37,391 nt of DNA from an uncultured Clostridium sp. (GCA_947646915.1 CANSII010000016.1:1-37391); one strand, 5' to 3'. Numbered from the stretch's first letter, positions 8,336 to 17,001 are shown. A program made the numbers and translations. Notes: a model not told the origin generated them from the sequence alone.

Positions 8336-8364
8336 TTGAAAATAGAAAATAGTTGTGATATTAT
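8336..8364 (+). promoter_or_regulatory. sigma-A promoter of the pilin-like gene
   Basis: TTGAAA at 8336-8341 and TATTAT at 8359-8364 with 17-nt spacing, 35 nt upstream of the ATG at 8399. Confidence 0.6.
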
Positions 8365-8398
8365 ATGATAAAATAAATAAATAAAAGGAGAGATTCAA

Positions 8399-9061
8399 AT
8401 GATAAATAAGATTAAAGATACAAAAGGTGTAACATTAATAGCATTAGTTATAACAATAATAATACTTTTAATATTAGCAGGTGTTTCAATATTGGCATTT
8501 ACAGGAGAAAATGGCATATTTAATAGGGCAAAACAAGCAAGGAATAACACAATAGAGGCACAAGAAAAAGAAAATTTAGCATTAGATAGTTATGAAAATA
8601 AAATTAATGAAATTTTAGAACACAATCAAGAAAATGATGATGGAAATAATGAAAATAAGGAAAAATTGTATTTATTTAAAAATGGTGACCAATGTACAGA
8701 TATAACAGGTGGATGGATTAGTTGTGCATATTATAGTTCAGCACCTACTTTATCTATTACAGATAAGTTACTAATCAAATATGAGACTCAAGGTGTTAGA
8801 GGAGGAGGAACAGTAACTAAAAACAAAATTGATATATCAAATTTTAACAAAATTTGTTTTAATTCTACTAATGGTTCTGTAGGAACTATAGGAATAACAG
8901 ATGCTCAGAATACATCAAATTATATAAAAAGTATTCATGTAGGAAATTTTAATGAACTGGAATTTTCAGAAACAAAAGGTAATTACTATATTAAAATTAT
9001 TATAAATTCTGATCTTGGAGCTTGTTTTTCTGAACTTAGTGAAATTTGGCTAGAAAAATAA
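8399..9061 (+). CDS. pilin-like secreted protein with prepilin N-terminus
   Basis: The 220-aa product starts with a short basic leader, then KGVTLIALVITIIILLILAG, the class III-like prepilin signal: cleavage is expected after the Gly of KG and the hydrophobic helix would form the fibre core or anchor. Position +5 of the mature protein, normally Glu in type IV pilins, is Ala here, a variant known among clostridial pilin-like proteins. A charged helix and an Asn/Glu-rich linker (about 65-90) lead to a C-terminal domain of about 130 residues that I do not recognise (beta-rich, three Cys). AAAAGGAG lies 8 nt before the ATG. No pilus assembly genes are near, so it is an orphan pseudopilin-type protein. 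Confidence 0.72.
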   Translation: MINKIKDTKGVTLIALVITIIILLILAGVSILAFTGENGIFNRAKQARNNTIEAQEKENLALDSYENKINEILEHNQENDDGNNENKEKLYLFKNGDQCTDITGGWISCAYYSSAPTLSITDKLLIKYETQGVRGGGTVTKNKIDISNFNKICFNSTNGSVGTIGITDAQNTSNYIKSIHVGNFNELEFSETKGNYYIKIIINSDLGACFSELSEIWLEK

Positions 9062-9175
9062 ATATTAAAAATGTCTAATAAAAAAATAAATATATTTAAT
9101 TAATTTTTTATAGAATAATGGATTAATTTTTGCAAAAATTATAGAATATGAAATGAAGGAAAAGAAGGTGAAAAT

Positions 9176-10498
9176 ATGTCAAAACCAATAGTAGCAATAA
9201 TTGGAAAGCCTAATGTAGGAAAATCAACATTTTTTAACTACTTAGCAGGAAGTAGAATATCAATAGTACAAGATACACCTGGGGTAACAAGAGATAGAAT
9301 ATATGCAGAAACGAACTGGAGAGGGAGAAAATTTACATTAGTAGATACAGGAGGTATAGAACCTGATTCAGAGGACATAATATTATCACAAATGAGAGAA
9401 CAAGCAAATTTAGCAATAGGAATGGCAGATGTAATAATATTTTTAACAGACATTAGACAAGGAGTAACAGCAGCAGACAAGGAAATATCAATAATGTTAA
9501 AAAAATCAGGAAAGCCAATAGTATTAGTATGTAATAAAGCAGACAATTATGAAAAAGACAAAGAGGATATATACGAATTTTATAATTTAGGAATTGGAGA
9601 ACCAATGCCAATATCTGCAACAAATGCTTTAGGATTAGGAGATGTATTAGACGCTGTATATGAGCATTTTCCTGAAAAAGAAGAAGCAGAAGATGAAGAA
9701 GACATAATTAAAGTAGCAGTAATTGGAAAGCCAAATGTAGGAAAATCATCATTAATAAATAAAATTTTAGGAGAAAATAGAACAATAGTAAGTAATATAG
9801 CAGGAACAACTAGAGATGCAATAGATACACCATTTGAAAATGAACATGGAAAATATGTTTTAATAGATACAGCAGGAATAAGAAAAAAAAGTAAAGTAAA
9901 TGAATCAATTGAGAAATTTAGTGTAATGAGAAGTCTATTAGCAGTAGAAAGAGCAGATGTATGTTTAATGATGATAGATGCAAATGATGGAGTAACAGAA
10001 CAAGATGCAAAAATTGCAGGAGAAGCCCATGAAGCAGGGAAAGGTATAATAATAGTAGTAAATAAATGGGATGAATATGAAAAAACAACAGGAACATTAG
10101 AAAAATATACAAAAGAAGTTTACAGCAAATTATCATATTTAACATATGCGCCAATAATATTTATATCAGCAAAAACAGGGCAAAGAGTTGATAAATTATT
10201 TGGCATGATAAATAATGTAGCAAATCAAAATGCAATGAGGGTATCAACATCAGTATTAAATCAAGTAATAAATGAGGCAATAGCGATAACACAACCACCA
10301 ACAGACAAAGGAAAAAGACTTAAAATATATTATGGAACACAAGCTACAACAAAACCACCAACATTTGTTATTTTCGTTAATAATAAAGAATTATTCCATT
10401 TTTCTTATCAAAGATATCTAGTAAATCAGATAAGAAAAGAATTTGGATTAGAAGGAACACCTGTTAGAATTATAGCAAGAGAAAAAATTGAAAAATAA
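9176..10498 (+). CDS. der: ribosome biogenesis GTPase Der (EngA)
   Basis: 440-aa protein with two tandem GTPase domains and a C-terminal KH-like domain; it acts in maturation of the 50S subunit. The first G domain has GKPNVGKST (10-18), DTPGVTRD, DTGG and NKAD. The second has GKPNVGKSS from about residue 184, the same TTRD switch motif, DTAG and NKWD. The C-terminal domain includes PPTDKGKRLKIYY. All motifs are intact and length is typical. A GAAGGTGA box precedes the ATG by about 5 nt. It leads a group with plsY and gpsA, an arrangement close to the engA-gpsA pair of Bacillus. Confidence 0.97.
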   Translation: MSKPIVAIIGKPNVGKSTFFNYLAGSRISIVQDTPGVTRDRIYAETNWRGRKFTLVDTGGIEPDSEDIILSQMREQANLAIGMADVIIFLTDIRQGVTAADKEISIMLKKSGKPIVLVCNKADNYEKDKEDIYEFYNLGIGEPMPISATNALGLGDVLDAVYEHFPEKEEAEDEEDIIKVAVIGKPNVGKSSLINKILGENRTIVSNIAGTTRDAIDTPFENEHGKYVLIDTAGIRKKSKVNESIEKFSVMRSLLAVERADVCLMMIDANDGVTEQDAKIAGEAHEAGKGIIIVVNKWDEYEKTTGTLEKYTKEVYSKLSYLTYAPIIFISAKTGQRVDKLFGMINNVANQNAMRVSTSVLNQVINEAIAITQPPTDKGKRLKIYYGTQATTKPPTFVIFVNNKELFHFSYQRYLVNQIRKEFGLEGTPVRIIAREKIEK

Positions 10499-10500
10499 AA

Positions 10501-10574
10501 TGTCCATGTCCAAGAGGGACGTTTCCATAAAGACATTTTTGTCCAAAAAGAAACGTCCCTGATGGGCATGGACA
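10501..10574. repeat. 25-bp imperfect inverted repeat between der and plsY
   Basis: Arms 10501-10525 and 10550-10574 are inverted repeats of 25 bp with only about four mismatches; both contain GGGACGTTTC / GAAACGTCCC and TGTCCATG / CATGGACA. The 24-nt loop holds a small GAC/GTC hairpin. It is much more GC-rich than its surroundings, which suggests an acquired palindromic repeat. It begins 2 nt after the der stop and ends 10 nt before the plsY ribosome binding site, so it will be transcribed if the two genes form an operon, and it could reduce read-through. Confidence 0.75.
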
Positions 10575-10597
10575 AAGAAAAAATGGAGGAATGTAAA

Positions 10598-11245
10598 ATG
10601 GCTACATATATAATAATAGCAATAATAGCCTATTTAATAGGAAGTGTTAATTTTTCAGTAATATTAAGTAAAAAAATGGCAGGATTTGATGTTAGAGAAA
10701 AAGGAAGTGGAAATGCTGGAACGACAAATATGTTGCGTTCAGTAGGAAAAAAAGCAGCAATTATTACATTAATATGTGATATTTTAAAAGGAGTAATATC
10801 AATAATAATTGCAATAATTGCAGGAAATATAATAAAAAATTTAGACAAAGAATTATTATTGCAAATTGCAGGAATTGCAGTTATAATTGGACATACTTTC
10901 CCAATATTTTTTGGATTTAAGGGTGGAAAAGGTGTTGCAACATCATTAGGTGTTCTGCTTATGAGTAACTGGCAAATAGGGCTAATATGTTTAATTTTTG
11001 CTTTAGTTTTAATGGCATTAACAAGAATGGTATCATTAGGCTCATGTACAGCTGCGGTACTATTTCCAGTATTAACTTTATTTATTAATGAACATTATAC
11101 TGTCTTAACAGAAGGAAAGAGTGGAAATGTTTATTTTATATATAGTGTAATATTAGCAATAATTGTGTTATATAATCATAGAAGTAATATAAAAAGAATG
11201 TTAGAAGGAAACGAAAATAAAATAAGTTTTAGTAAAAAAAGTTAA
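10598..11245 (+). CDS. plsY: glycerol-3-phosphate acyltransferase PlsY
   Basis: Membrane acyltransferase that moves the acyl group of acyl-phosphate to sn-glycerol 3-phosphate, giving lysophosphatidate, the first step of phospholipid synthesis in most Gram-positives. The 215-aa product is multi-spanning and has the family's three loop motifs: GSGNAGTTN (36-44), the GHTFPIFFGFKGGKGVAT motif (about 98-115), and a third near MVSLGS. The frame opens upstream at 10562, but the GGAGGA at 10585-10590 lies 7 nt before the ATG at 10598, and translation from there gives the typical hydrophobic N-terminus. gpsA, which supplies its substrate, follows after 80 nt. Confidence 0.96.
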   Translation: MATYIIIAIIAYLIGSVNFSVILSKKMAGFDVREKGSGNAGTTNMLRSVGKKAAIITLICDILKGVISIIIAIIAGNIIKNLDKELLLQIAGIAVIIGHTFPIFFGFKGGKGVATSLGVLLMSNWQIGLICLIFALVLMALTRMVSLGSCTAAVLFPVLTLFINEHYTVLTEGKSGNVYFIYSVILAIIVLYNHRSNIKRMLEGNENKISFSKKS

Positions 11246-11325
11246 GATAACTGTTTAAACGACTGTATACATTAAGAAAGACAACAATTAAAGAAGCGAA
11301 GTGCAGAGAATGGAGATGGATAATT

Positions 11326-12309
11326 GTGAAAAAAATAGCAATAATAGGAAGTGGAAGTTGGGGAGTAGCATTAGCAACATATTTAGCCAATATTGGAAAC
11401 ACAGTAAAAATTTGGTCATTTGCAGAAGAAGAAAGAGATCTAATAAATAATGAAAAAAGATGTAAATTTTTACCTGAAATACAACTACCAAATAATATAT
11501 ACTGTTCAACAAGTTATGAAGAAGTAATAAAAGACACAGATTTTATTTTACATGTAACACCATCAGCATTTACTAGAAATACATTTAAACAATACAAAAA
11601 GTATATAGATAATAAACCAATAATAATATGTTCAAAAGGATTTGAAAAAGAAACATTAAAAACCCTTGATGAAGTTATAAAAGAAGAGATTCCTGAGGCA
11701 AAAGTAGGTGTTTTATCAGGACCAAGTCATGCTGAAGAAGTATCAAAATTAATACCTACAGCATTAGTTATAGCTTCAGAAGATGAACAAATTTTGCAAT
11801 TAATTCAAGATACATTTATGTCAGAAAAAATGAGAATTTATAAATCGCATGATGTAAAAGGTGTCGAATTAGGTGGAGCATTAAAAAACATCATAGCATT
11901 TTGTGCTGGTTTGGCAACTGAAATAGGACTTGGAGATAATAGTTATGCAGCATTAATTACAAGAGGACTTAAGGAAATTTCTAGATTAGGTGTACGACTG
12001 GGTGGAAAATATGATACATTTTATGGCTTGACAGGATTAGGTGATTTAATAGTAACATGTTTAAGTGAACATAGTAGAAATAGGCAAGCAGGGAAATTAA
12101 TAGGTCAAGGAAAATCTTTGGAAGAGACTAAAAAAGAAGTTGGAATGGTAATTGAAAGTATAGACAATATTGAAGTTGCATATCAACTTTCTAAAATACA
12201 TAATATAGAAATGCCAATTGTTGAAACTGTTTATAATGTTTTATATGAAAACTTAGAGCCAAAAGAAGCTGTTAGAAATTTAATGACAAGGGATAAAAAA
12301 GAGGAATAA
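11326..12309 (+). CDS. gpsA: NAD(P)H-dependent glycerol-3-phosphate dehydrogenase
   Basis: Cytoplasmic reductase making sn-glycerol 3-phosphate from dihydroxyacetone phosphate for phospholipid synthesis, so it feeds plsY just upstream. The 327-aa protein has the Rossmann motif GSGSWGVALA (8-17), SGPSHAEE (131-138), and GVELGGALKNIIA with the catalytic Lys187; the RNRQAG substrate-binding stretch follows. The start is a GTG at 11326 preceded by a GGAGATGG region about 10 nt away. Length is typical. Confidence 0.96.
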   Translation: MKKIAIIGSGSWGVALATYLANIGNTVKIWSFAEEERDLINNEKRCKFLPEIQLPNNIYCSTSYEEVIKDTDFILHVTPSAFTRNTFKQYKKYIDNKPIIICSKGFEKETLKTLDEVIKEEIPEAKVGVLSGPSHAEEVSKLIPTALVIASEDEQILQLIQDTFMSEKMRIYKSHDVKGVELGGALKNIIAFCAGLATEIGLGDNSYAALITRGLKEISRLGVRLGGKYDTFYGLTGLGDLIVTCLSEHSRNRQAGKLIGQGKSLEETKKEVGMVIESIDNIEVAYQLSKIHNIEMPIVETVYNVLYENLEPKEAVRNLMTRDKKEE

Positions 12310-12369
12310 ATTTGCATAAAAAAGAAATAATAAGTATTACTATCATTTTAAAGAGGGGATGAATTTTTT

Positions 12370-12969
12370 ATGGATTTTTTTGATAAATTAGGACAAAAAG
12401 CAAGTGAAGCATATAAAGTAACAGCTGATAAAACAGGAAAATTAGCAAAAGAAGCAAAGCTAAAAATGAAAATGAATGAGTTAAAATCACAAATTAATGA
12501 TATATATATTGAGATAGGAAAAGAAGTTTATGAGCATCATATTAGAGAAAAAGAATATGATGTAAAAAATGATTTAGAAAAACATTGTATAAAAATAGAT
12601 GTTATAAGTGATGAAATTGAATCTATGCAAAAAGAATGTTTAGAACTAAAAGATAAAAGGCAATGTAAAAATTGTTATGCCAAAATTGAAATAAATGTTA
12701 AGTTTTGTCCAAATTGTGGTGTAAGACAAGATGAAGAAGAACCAGCAAAAGAAGTTGAAGTAGTTCAAAATAAAAATAACGATAATAATAAAGCAGAAGA
12801 AAGCGATGAAAATAGTCAAATTAATGAAAATGGTGAAAATAAAAGTTATAATGAAAAAGATCAAAAAACAAATTTAGAGAAAACTGTTGAAGTTGAATCT
12901 GATGTTAATTTGAAAGATGATAAAACTGTTGAACATGTTGAAGTCGAAACTGATAATACAGAAATATAA
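12370..12969 (+). CDS. zinc-ribbon protein with helical N-terminus
   Basis: 199 aa. Residues 1-95 are helical and highly charged. A zinc ribbon, CKNC followed 14 residues later by CPNCG (about 98-118), comes next, and then a long acidic, Asn/Glu-rich disordered tail (120-199). No transmembrane segment. Proteins with a helical stretch plus one zinc ribbon are widespread in Clostridia and of unknown function. It lies 60 nt after gpsA and is probably co-transcribed; the tail shows low-complexity expansion. Function is not assigned. Confidence 0.7.
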   Translation: MDFFDKLGQKASEAYKVTADKTGKLAKEAKLKMKMNELKSQINDIYIEIGKEVYEHHIREKEYDVKNDLEKHCIKIDVISDEIESMQKECLELKDKRQCKNCYAKIEINVKFCPNCGVRQDEEEPAKEVEVVQNKNNDNNKAEESDENSQINENGENKSYNEKDQKTNLEKTVEVESDVNLKDDKTVEHVEVETDNTEI

Positions 12970-12977
12970 AGTTAATG

Positions 12978-13089
12978 TTAATGAAAATGCTGATATATAA
13001 ATATTTAAGTAGTATTGAGTGTAAATGAAGGATATCTGTAAGACTAATTCAAATACAATTAAATATTTATATATCAGCATTTTCATTAA
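12978..13089. repeat. perfect 30-bp inverted repeat with 52-nt loop
   Basis: 12978-13007 and 13060-13089 are exact inverted repeats of 30 bp. The 52-nt loop begins AGTAGTATTGAG and holds no obvious internal stem. The element lies between converging genes and would make an extremely stable hairpin in RNA, though there is no T-run. It has the shape of the core-bearing palindromes but its loop is not the 102-nt core; only the ATTGAG near the loop start resembles it. Likely a MITE-like element that may also stop transcription from both sides. Confidence 0.8.
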
Positions 13090-13131
13090 ATAATAAAATA
13101 AAAAATATTATAATATTTTAAATACCATATA

Positions 13132-13410
13132 TTAATATGGAAATCTTTCATATATATATTTAATTAGATCATCTGCATTTTCTTCTGTAACATGAACATA
13201 TAACCCTTTATCTAAACAAACCCACATCATAATTTTAAAGTTTTCAAAATTATCAATAAAAGTGCCAATAATATCAGCAATTTCAATTGGATTAGAATAG
13301 TCATGCTTCCAACTTAAATGATTTTCAATATTAAAAGATGTATTATAAAATGAATTTAAAAAACTTTCTAATTCTTTAGAATTTTCACTAAATAAATTAA
13401 CAGAAACCAT
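13132..13410 (-). CDS. hypothetical protein, 92 aa
   Basis: Small soluble alpha/beta-looking protein starting MVSVNLFSENSKELESFL, with aromatic-rich segments (IMMWVCLDKGLYVHV) and no signal or membrane helix. GAGGAGGG lies 4-5 nt before the ATG, a strong ribosome binding site, so it is probably a real gene. I recall no named family. Convergent with the zinc-ribbon gene across the 30-bp palindrome. Confidence 0.65.
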   Translation of the reverse strand: MVSVNLFSENSKELESFLNSFYNTSFNIENHLSWKHDYSNPIEIADIIGTFIDNFENFKIMMWVCLDKGLYVHVTEENADDLIKYIYERFPY

Positions 13411-13634
13411 AAAACCCTCCTCAAGTGATTGATATTACAGTTTAATGGCTTCAAAATTAATATATAAATATTAAAAAACCATTAAGAAAAGTAATAAATT
13501 AATAACATCATATATTAATAATAGTATATTTTTTAAATTAAAAATTATACTATTGTATACTTTGAAAAAAACAGTAAATAATACAAAAAGAGCAAATTAA
13601 CTTACAAAAAATTTTACTAACAAGGAGGATTAGA

Positions 13635-14579
13635 TTGAAAAATTTTAAAAAGATTGCTTATATTGTATTGGTTTTAATTATAATTATATCAATATTTACA
13701 TTATATAAAGTATATGGAAAAGATCAGAAAAATGGTGATATAAAACAAAAAACTTTAACAGAAGTAAAACAAATAGAAAGTACATTTCTAAGTTTATTTA
13801 ATGAGTTAAATAATATAAAATTTGAAAATTATACAATAACAACTAAAGAGATAAAAAAAGAAGCATCATCTAAAGAGAATAATCAATCTGGAGGAAGTTC
13901 AGGAGGTGGATCAAGCTCATCTTCAGAAAGTTCTGAAGATTCAAGCCAATCTAAAGGAGCAGGTAATACTTCAGAAAAATCAGAAAGTCCTGAAAATGAT
14001 AAAAGTTCTAAAGATAATAAAGAATATAATTTAAAAGAAACAGGAATATTGACAAAATCGAGTGATATTAATTGGGATTATATAAAAAATGAAACTGAAA
14101 AAATGTATACATCATTGTCAAAATTAACACTTGATTTGTATGAAACAAATGTTAATCAACAGGAAATAGTTAATTTTAATAAAGACTATGATAATTTGAT
14201 AAAATCGGTAAAAGAAGAGAATAAATCAGATACTTTAACAGAACTATCAATTTTATATAATTATTTACCAACATTTATTGAGAATTGTACAGATGATGAA
14301 GTAGAAAAGTCAGTAATTAAAACAAAAAATAATGTTTTTAAAGCATATAGTAAATTGGAAAATAAAGATTGGCCAAATATTTCATTTGATATAAATCAAG
14401 CTATTCAAGAGTATACTAAAATTGTTACAAGTGTTGATAATTTTGATGAGAGGAATAAATACACCATAAATAAAGCTTATGTTATTATTAATGAGTTGCA
14501 AAATGCTATAAATTTAGAAGATGATGATATTTTTTTGATAAAATATAAGAATTTACTAGAAGAATTAAAAAATATATGA
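13635..14579 (+). CDS. membrane-anchored extracytoplasmic protein, unknown function
   Basis: 314 aa. A signal anchor at about residues 7-24 is followed by an extracytoplasmic part: a short helical segment, a low-complexity Gly/Ser/Glu/Lys linker (about 78-130), and a helical C-terminal domain of about 180 residues. No catalytic motif is recognised. The start is TTG at 13635, with AAGGAGG (13622-13628) 6 nt before it; no ATG alternative fits that box. It ends 14 nt before the RNase P RNA gene, whose promoter -10 overlaps the last bases of this gene. Confidence 0.65.
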   Translation: MKNFKKIAYIVLVLIIIISIFTLYKVYGKDQKNGDIKQKTLTEVKQIESTFLSLFNELNNIKFENYTITTKEIKKEASSKENNQSGGSSGGGSSSSSESSEDSSQSKGAGNTSEKSESPENDKSSKDNKEYNLKETGILTKSSDINWDYIKNETEKMYTSLSKLTLDLYETNVNQQEIVNFNKDYDNLIKSVKEENKSDTLTELSILYNYLPTFIENCTDDEVEKSVIKTKNNVFKAYSKLENKDWPNISFDINQAIQEYTKIVTSVDNFDERNKYTINKAYVIINELQNAINLEDDDIFLIKYKNLLEELKNI

Positions 14580-14593
14580 TATAATTTCAAATA

Positions 14594-14938
14594 GAGTAAA
14601 TTAAATAGTCGCTGGTAGATTTCGAAAGAAACTACGAGAGGAAAGTCCGGGCTCCAAAGAGCAATGATGCTAGATAACGTCTAGTGGGGGTGACCCTAAG
14701 GAAAGTGCAACAGAAAATAACCGCCTTTTATATAAAGGTAAGGGTGAAAAGGCGAGGTAAGAGCTCACCGCCTTTATGGTGACATAAAGGGCTGTGTAAA
14801 CCCCATCTGGAGCAACACCTAATAAGAAGATTAAGCCTGCTCGGCGACTTCTAAACTGCGTGGCTTGAGGTATATAGTAATATATATCCTAGATAAATGA
14901 CTATTTTAAATGACAGAACCCGGCTTATAGATTTACTC
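14594..14938 (+). ncRNA. rnpB: RNase P RNA (M1 RNA)
   Basis: Catalytic RNA that removes 5' leaders from tRNA precursors. Conserved blocks are plain: GAGGAAAGTCCGGGCTCC near the 5' end, a GGGGGTGACCC hairpin region, AAGTGCAACAGAAA, a stem closing on CCGCCTTT / AAAGGCG, GGGCTGTGTAAACCCC, AGATAAATGACTA and the 3' block GACAGAACCCGGCTTA. GAGTAAAT (14594-14601) pairs with ATTTACTC (14931-14938) as helix P1 and sets the ends. TATAAT at 14580-14585 is placed correctly as a -10 element for a start near 14592; the -35 is weak. The exact 5' and 3' ends are inferred from P1. Structural type (A or B) was not assigned. Confidence 0.95.
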
Positions 14939-14988
14939 TTCTATTTCTGATTTTAAAATAGGAGTTATTATATTAAATACATTGTACA

Positions 14989-15080
14989 CAAATTTGCTAA
15001 AGCAAATTTGGCGAGCCAACAAAGATGATGCATGAAAAGTAATTTAAAAGGTCGAAAGATTTAATCATGCCTCTTTTGTT
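14989..15080 (+). other. structured intergenic segment downstream of rnpB
   Basis: Two hairpins in tandem. CAAATTTGCT (14989-14998) and AGCAAATTTG (15001-15010) form a perfect 10-bp stem with a 2-nt loop. AACAAAGATGATGCATGA (from 15018) pairs imperfectly with TCATGCCTCTTTTGTT (15065-15080). No reading frame of note is here; a 9-codon ORF at 15121-15150 has a weak ribosome binding site and is not called. It could be a 3' processing/termination region for rnpB, a small RNA, or a decayed repeat. Confidence 0.4.
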
Positions 15081-15175
15081 CTATAATAGTTCCTTAAAGT
15101 TGAAAGGAATGAAGTTTGTTATGAAAAAGATAGTTGGTTTTCAAAATTAGATTCAATACAGAAAGAAAGTTATTA

Positions 15176-16054
15176 TTAAATCTGAAAATTAAACTTTTTT
15201 AAGTCAATAGGCAAATCACCTATAAAATCCATAAAAACATTTTTAACAGGATGTAAAAAGAACAATCTATAACAATGTAAAGCCTGCCTATCTATAAAAT
15301 TAGAAATAGAACCATATAAAGAATCGCCAACTAAAGGATGACCAATAGCAGACATATGAACTCTAATCTGATGTGTTCTACCAGTCTCCAAAATACATCT
15401 AACAACACTATAATTATTTAATTCTTTTATAACTTCATAGTGAGTAATAGATTTTTGACCTTTATCTGAAATACATCTTTCAATAATACTATTTTCCTTT
15501 CTAGCAATTGGCAAATTAATAGTATCTGATTTAATATCAAAAAGACCGCTACAAATAGCAATATATTCTTTTTTAAAAGTATTGTTTTTCATTTGAGAAA
15601 TTAAGCATTCTTGTATATATTCACATTTTGCAAAAATAACTAACCCAGAAGTATTTAAATCTAATCTATTTACAGGTCGTATTTTTTTCTTTAAACCCAT
15701 AGAGTCAAAATGAAATTTAATTCCATTGCAAAGAGAATCTGTATAATGTAATATAGATGGATGAATTGCTATTCCAGCAGGTTTATTAACTATTAATATC
15801 CAATCATCTTCATAAATAATATTTAAATTCATTTTTGTAGGTAATATATTTGAATTATCTTCTTCATAATCAAAAGAAACTGTTAAGATATCTCCTATAT
15901 TTGCTGTATTTTTAGTATTACATGATAATCCATTTAATAAAATCTTATTATTTTTTATTAATTTAAAAAGTAATCTTGATGATGTATTTAGTTCATTTGT
16001 TAATATCTGATTTATTGTTAATTTATTGCTTTTTATTATATATTCTAGTTTCAT
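15176..16054 (-). CDS. RluA/RluD-family pseudouridine synthase
   Basis: 292 aa. An N-terminal S4-like RNA-binding domain (about 12-60) precedes the catalytic domain. The motif RPVNRLDLNTSGLV carries the catalytic Asp132, which attacks the target uridine to form pseudouridine. YEDDWILIVNKPAGIAIHPS and GRTHQIRVHMSAIGHPLVGD are the other family blocks. RluA-family members modify 23S rRNA or tRNA; which uridine is modified cannot be told from sequence, so no symbol is given. A GGGG-containing ribosome binding site precedes the ATG. Divergent from trmB, separated by a repeat element. Confidence 0.9.
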   Translation of the reverse strand: MKLEYIIKSNKLTINQILTNELNTSSRLLFKLIKNNKILLNGLSCNTKNTANIGDILTVSFDYEEDNSNILPTKMNLNIIYEDDWILIVNKPAGIAIHPSILHYTDSLCNGIKFHFDSMGLKKKIRPVNRLDLNTSGLVIFAKCEYIQECLISQMKNNTFKKEYIAICSGLFDIKSDTINLPIARKENSIIERCISDKGQKSITHYEVIKELNNYSVVRCILETGRTHQIRVHMSAIGHPLVGDSLYGSISNFIDRQALHCYRLFFLHPVKNVFMDFIGDLPIDLKKFNFQI

Positions 16055-16081
16055 AATTTCCCCTTTTTGTCTATTACTTAA

Positions 16082-16265
16082 TTTAAGTTTCTGTTTTTTG
16101 TAAAAATATAATATTTAGAAAAATGCAAATCACTGTTAAACTCACTTTGAAATATTTATCTTTAATGTTTACTTTGATTTATAATATACTATATATAATT
16201 TTTTTATGTAGATGTCAAGAAAAAACATATATTATAAGATATTTTTTGCAAAATGCCGAAGTTAA
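16082..16265. repeat. MITE-like element with TTTAAG-type ends, decayed core
   Basis: Left end TTTAAGTTTCTG (from 16082) and right end TGCCGAAGTTAAA (to about 16264) are imperfect terminal inverted repeats. Positions 16230-16265 are nearly the reverse complement of the left end of the element at 19315-19529. Internally only a fragment of the 102-nt core is left (CACTGTTAAACTCACTTT near 16131). It lies between the divergent pseudouridine synthase and trmB genes, so it probably carries or displaces their promoters. Confidence 0.6.
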
Positions 16266-16338
16266 AAATAATTTATCTTTACTTTTTTAAAAAAATTATA
16301 TATAATTTTATAAATTGAATAAATGAAGGGAAAGAAAA

Positions 16339-17001
16339 ATGAGAATAAGATACAAAAAATGGGCAAGACCAGAATTAGAAGCAAGCAAATTTTATATAAA
16401 TAATCCTGAAGAATACAAAGGAAAATGGAAAGAACAATTTGAAAAAAAAGAAAATCCAATACACTTAGAATTAGGTTGTGGAAAAGGACAATTCATATCC
16501 AAAAAAGCATCAAATAACTTAAACATAAACTATATAGCAATAGATTTAGTTGATGCAATGTTAGGATTAGCAAAAAGAAATGTAGAACAAGAATATAAAG
16601 AAAAAAAACTAGAACCAAAAAATATATTATTAACAAGATTTGACATTGAAAGAATAAATTTGATATTAGATGAAAAAGATAAAGTAGAAAGAATATATAT
16701 TAACTTTTGTAACCCATGGCCAAAAGGAAAACATAGAAAAAAAAGATTAACACATACAAAACAATTAGAAAAATATAAACAATTTTTAGTTCAAAATGCA
16801 GAAATATACTTTAAGACTGATGATGAAGATTTATTTAATTCAAGCTTAATTTATTTAAAAGAAAGTGGATTTAAAATAATAACCAAAACATATGATTTAC
16901 ATAATGAACCAATATTTGATAATAATATTCAAACAGAACATGAAAAAATGTTTTCAGAACAAGGAATAAAAATAAAAGCATTAATTGCAAGATATTTTTA
17001 G
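16339..17001 (+). CDS. trmB: tRNA (guanine-N7-)-methyltransferase
   Basis: SAM-dependent methyltransferase that makes m7G46 in the variable loop of tRNAs. The 220-aa product has the N-terminal RIRYKKWARPELE block, the SAM-binding HLELGCGKGQF (about 42-52), the Asp of YIAIDLVD, NFCNPWPKGKHRKKRL (typical NPWPKxxHxKRR motif that binds tRNA) and the TDDEDLF and TEHEKMF blocks near the C-terminus. An AAGGGAAAG box precedes the ATG. Length and motifs are standard. Confidence 0.95.
   Translation: MRIRYKKWARPELEASKFYINNPEEYKGKWKEQFEKKENPIHLELGCGKGQFISKKASNNLNINYIAIDLVDAMLGLAKRNVEQEYKEKKLEPKNILLTRFDIERINLILDEKDKVERIYINFCNPWPKGKHRKKRLTHTKQLEKYKQFLVQNAEIYFKTDDEDLFNSSLIYLKESGFKIITKTYDLHNEPIFDNNIQTEHEKMFSEQGIKIKALIARYF

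Noticed and set aside
15121..15150. Nine-codon ORF (MKKIVGFQN) after rnpB
   Set aside because: Too short, weak ribosome binding site, no sign of a leader-peptide attenuator; the next gene is on the other strand.
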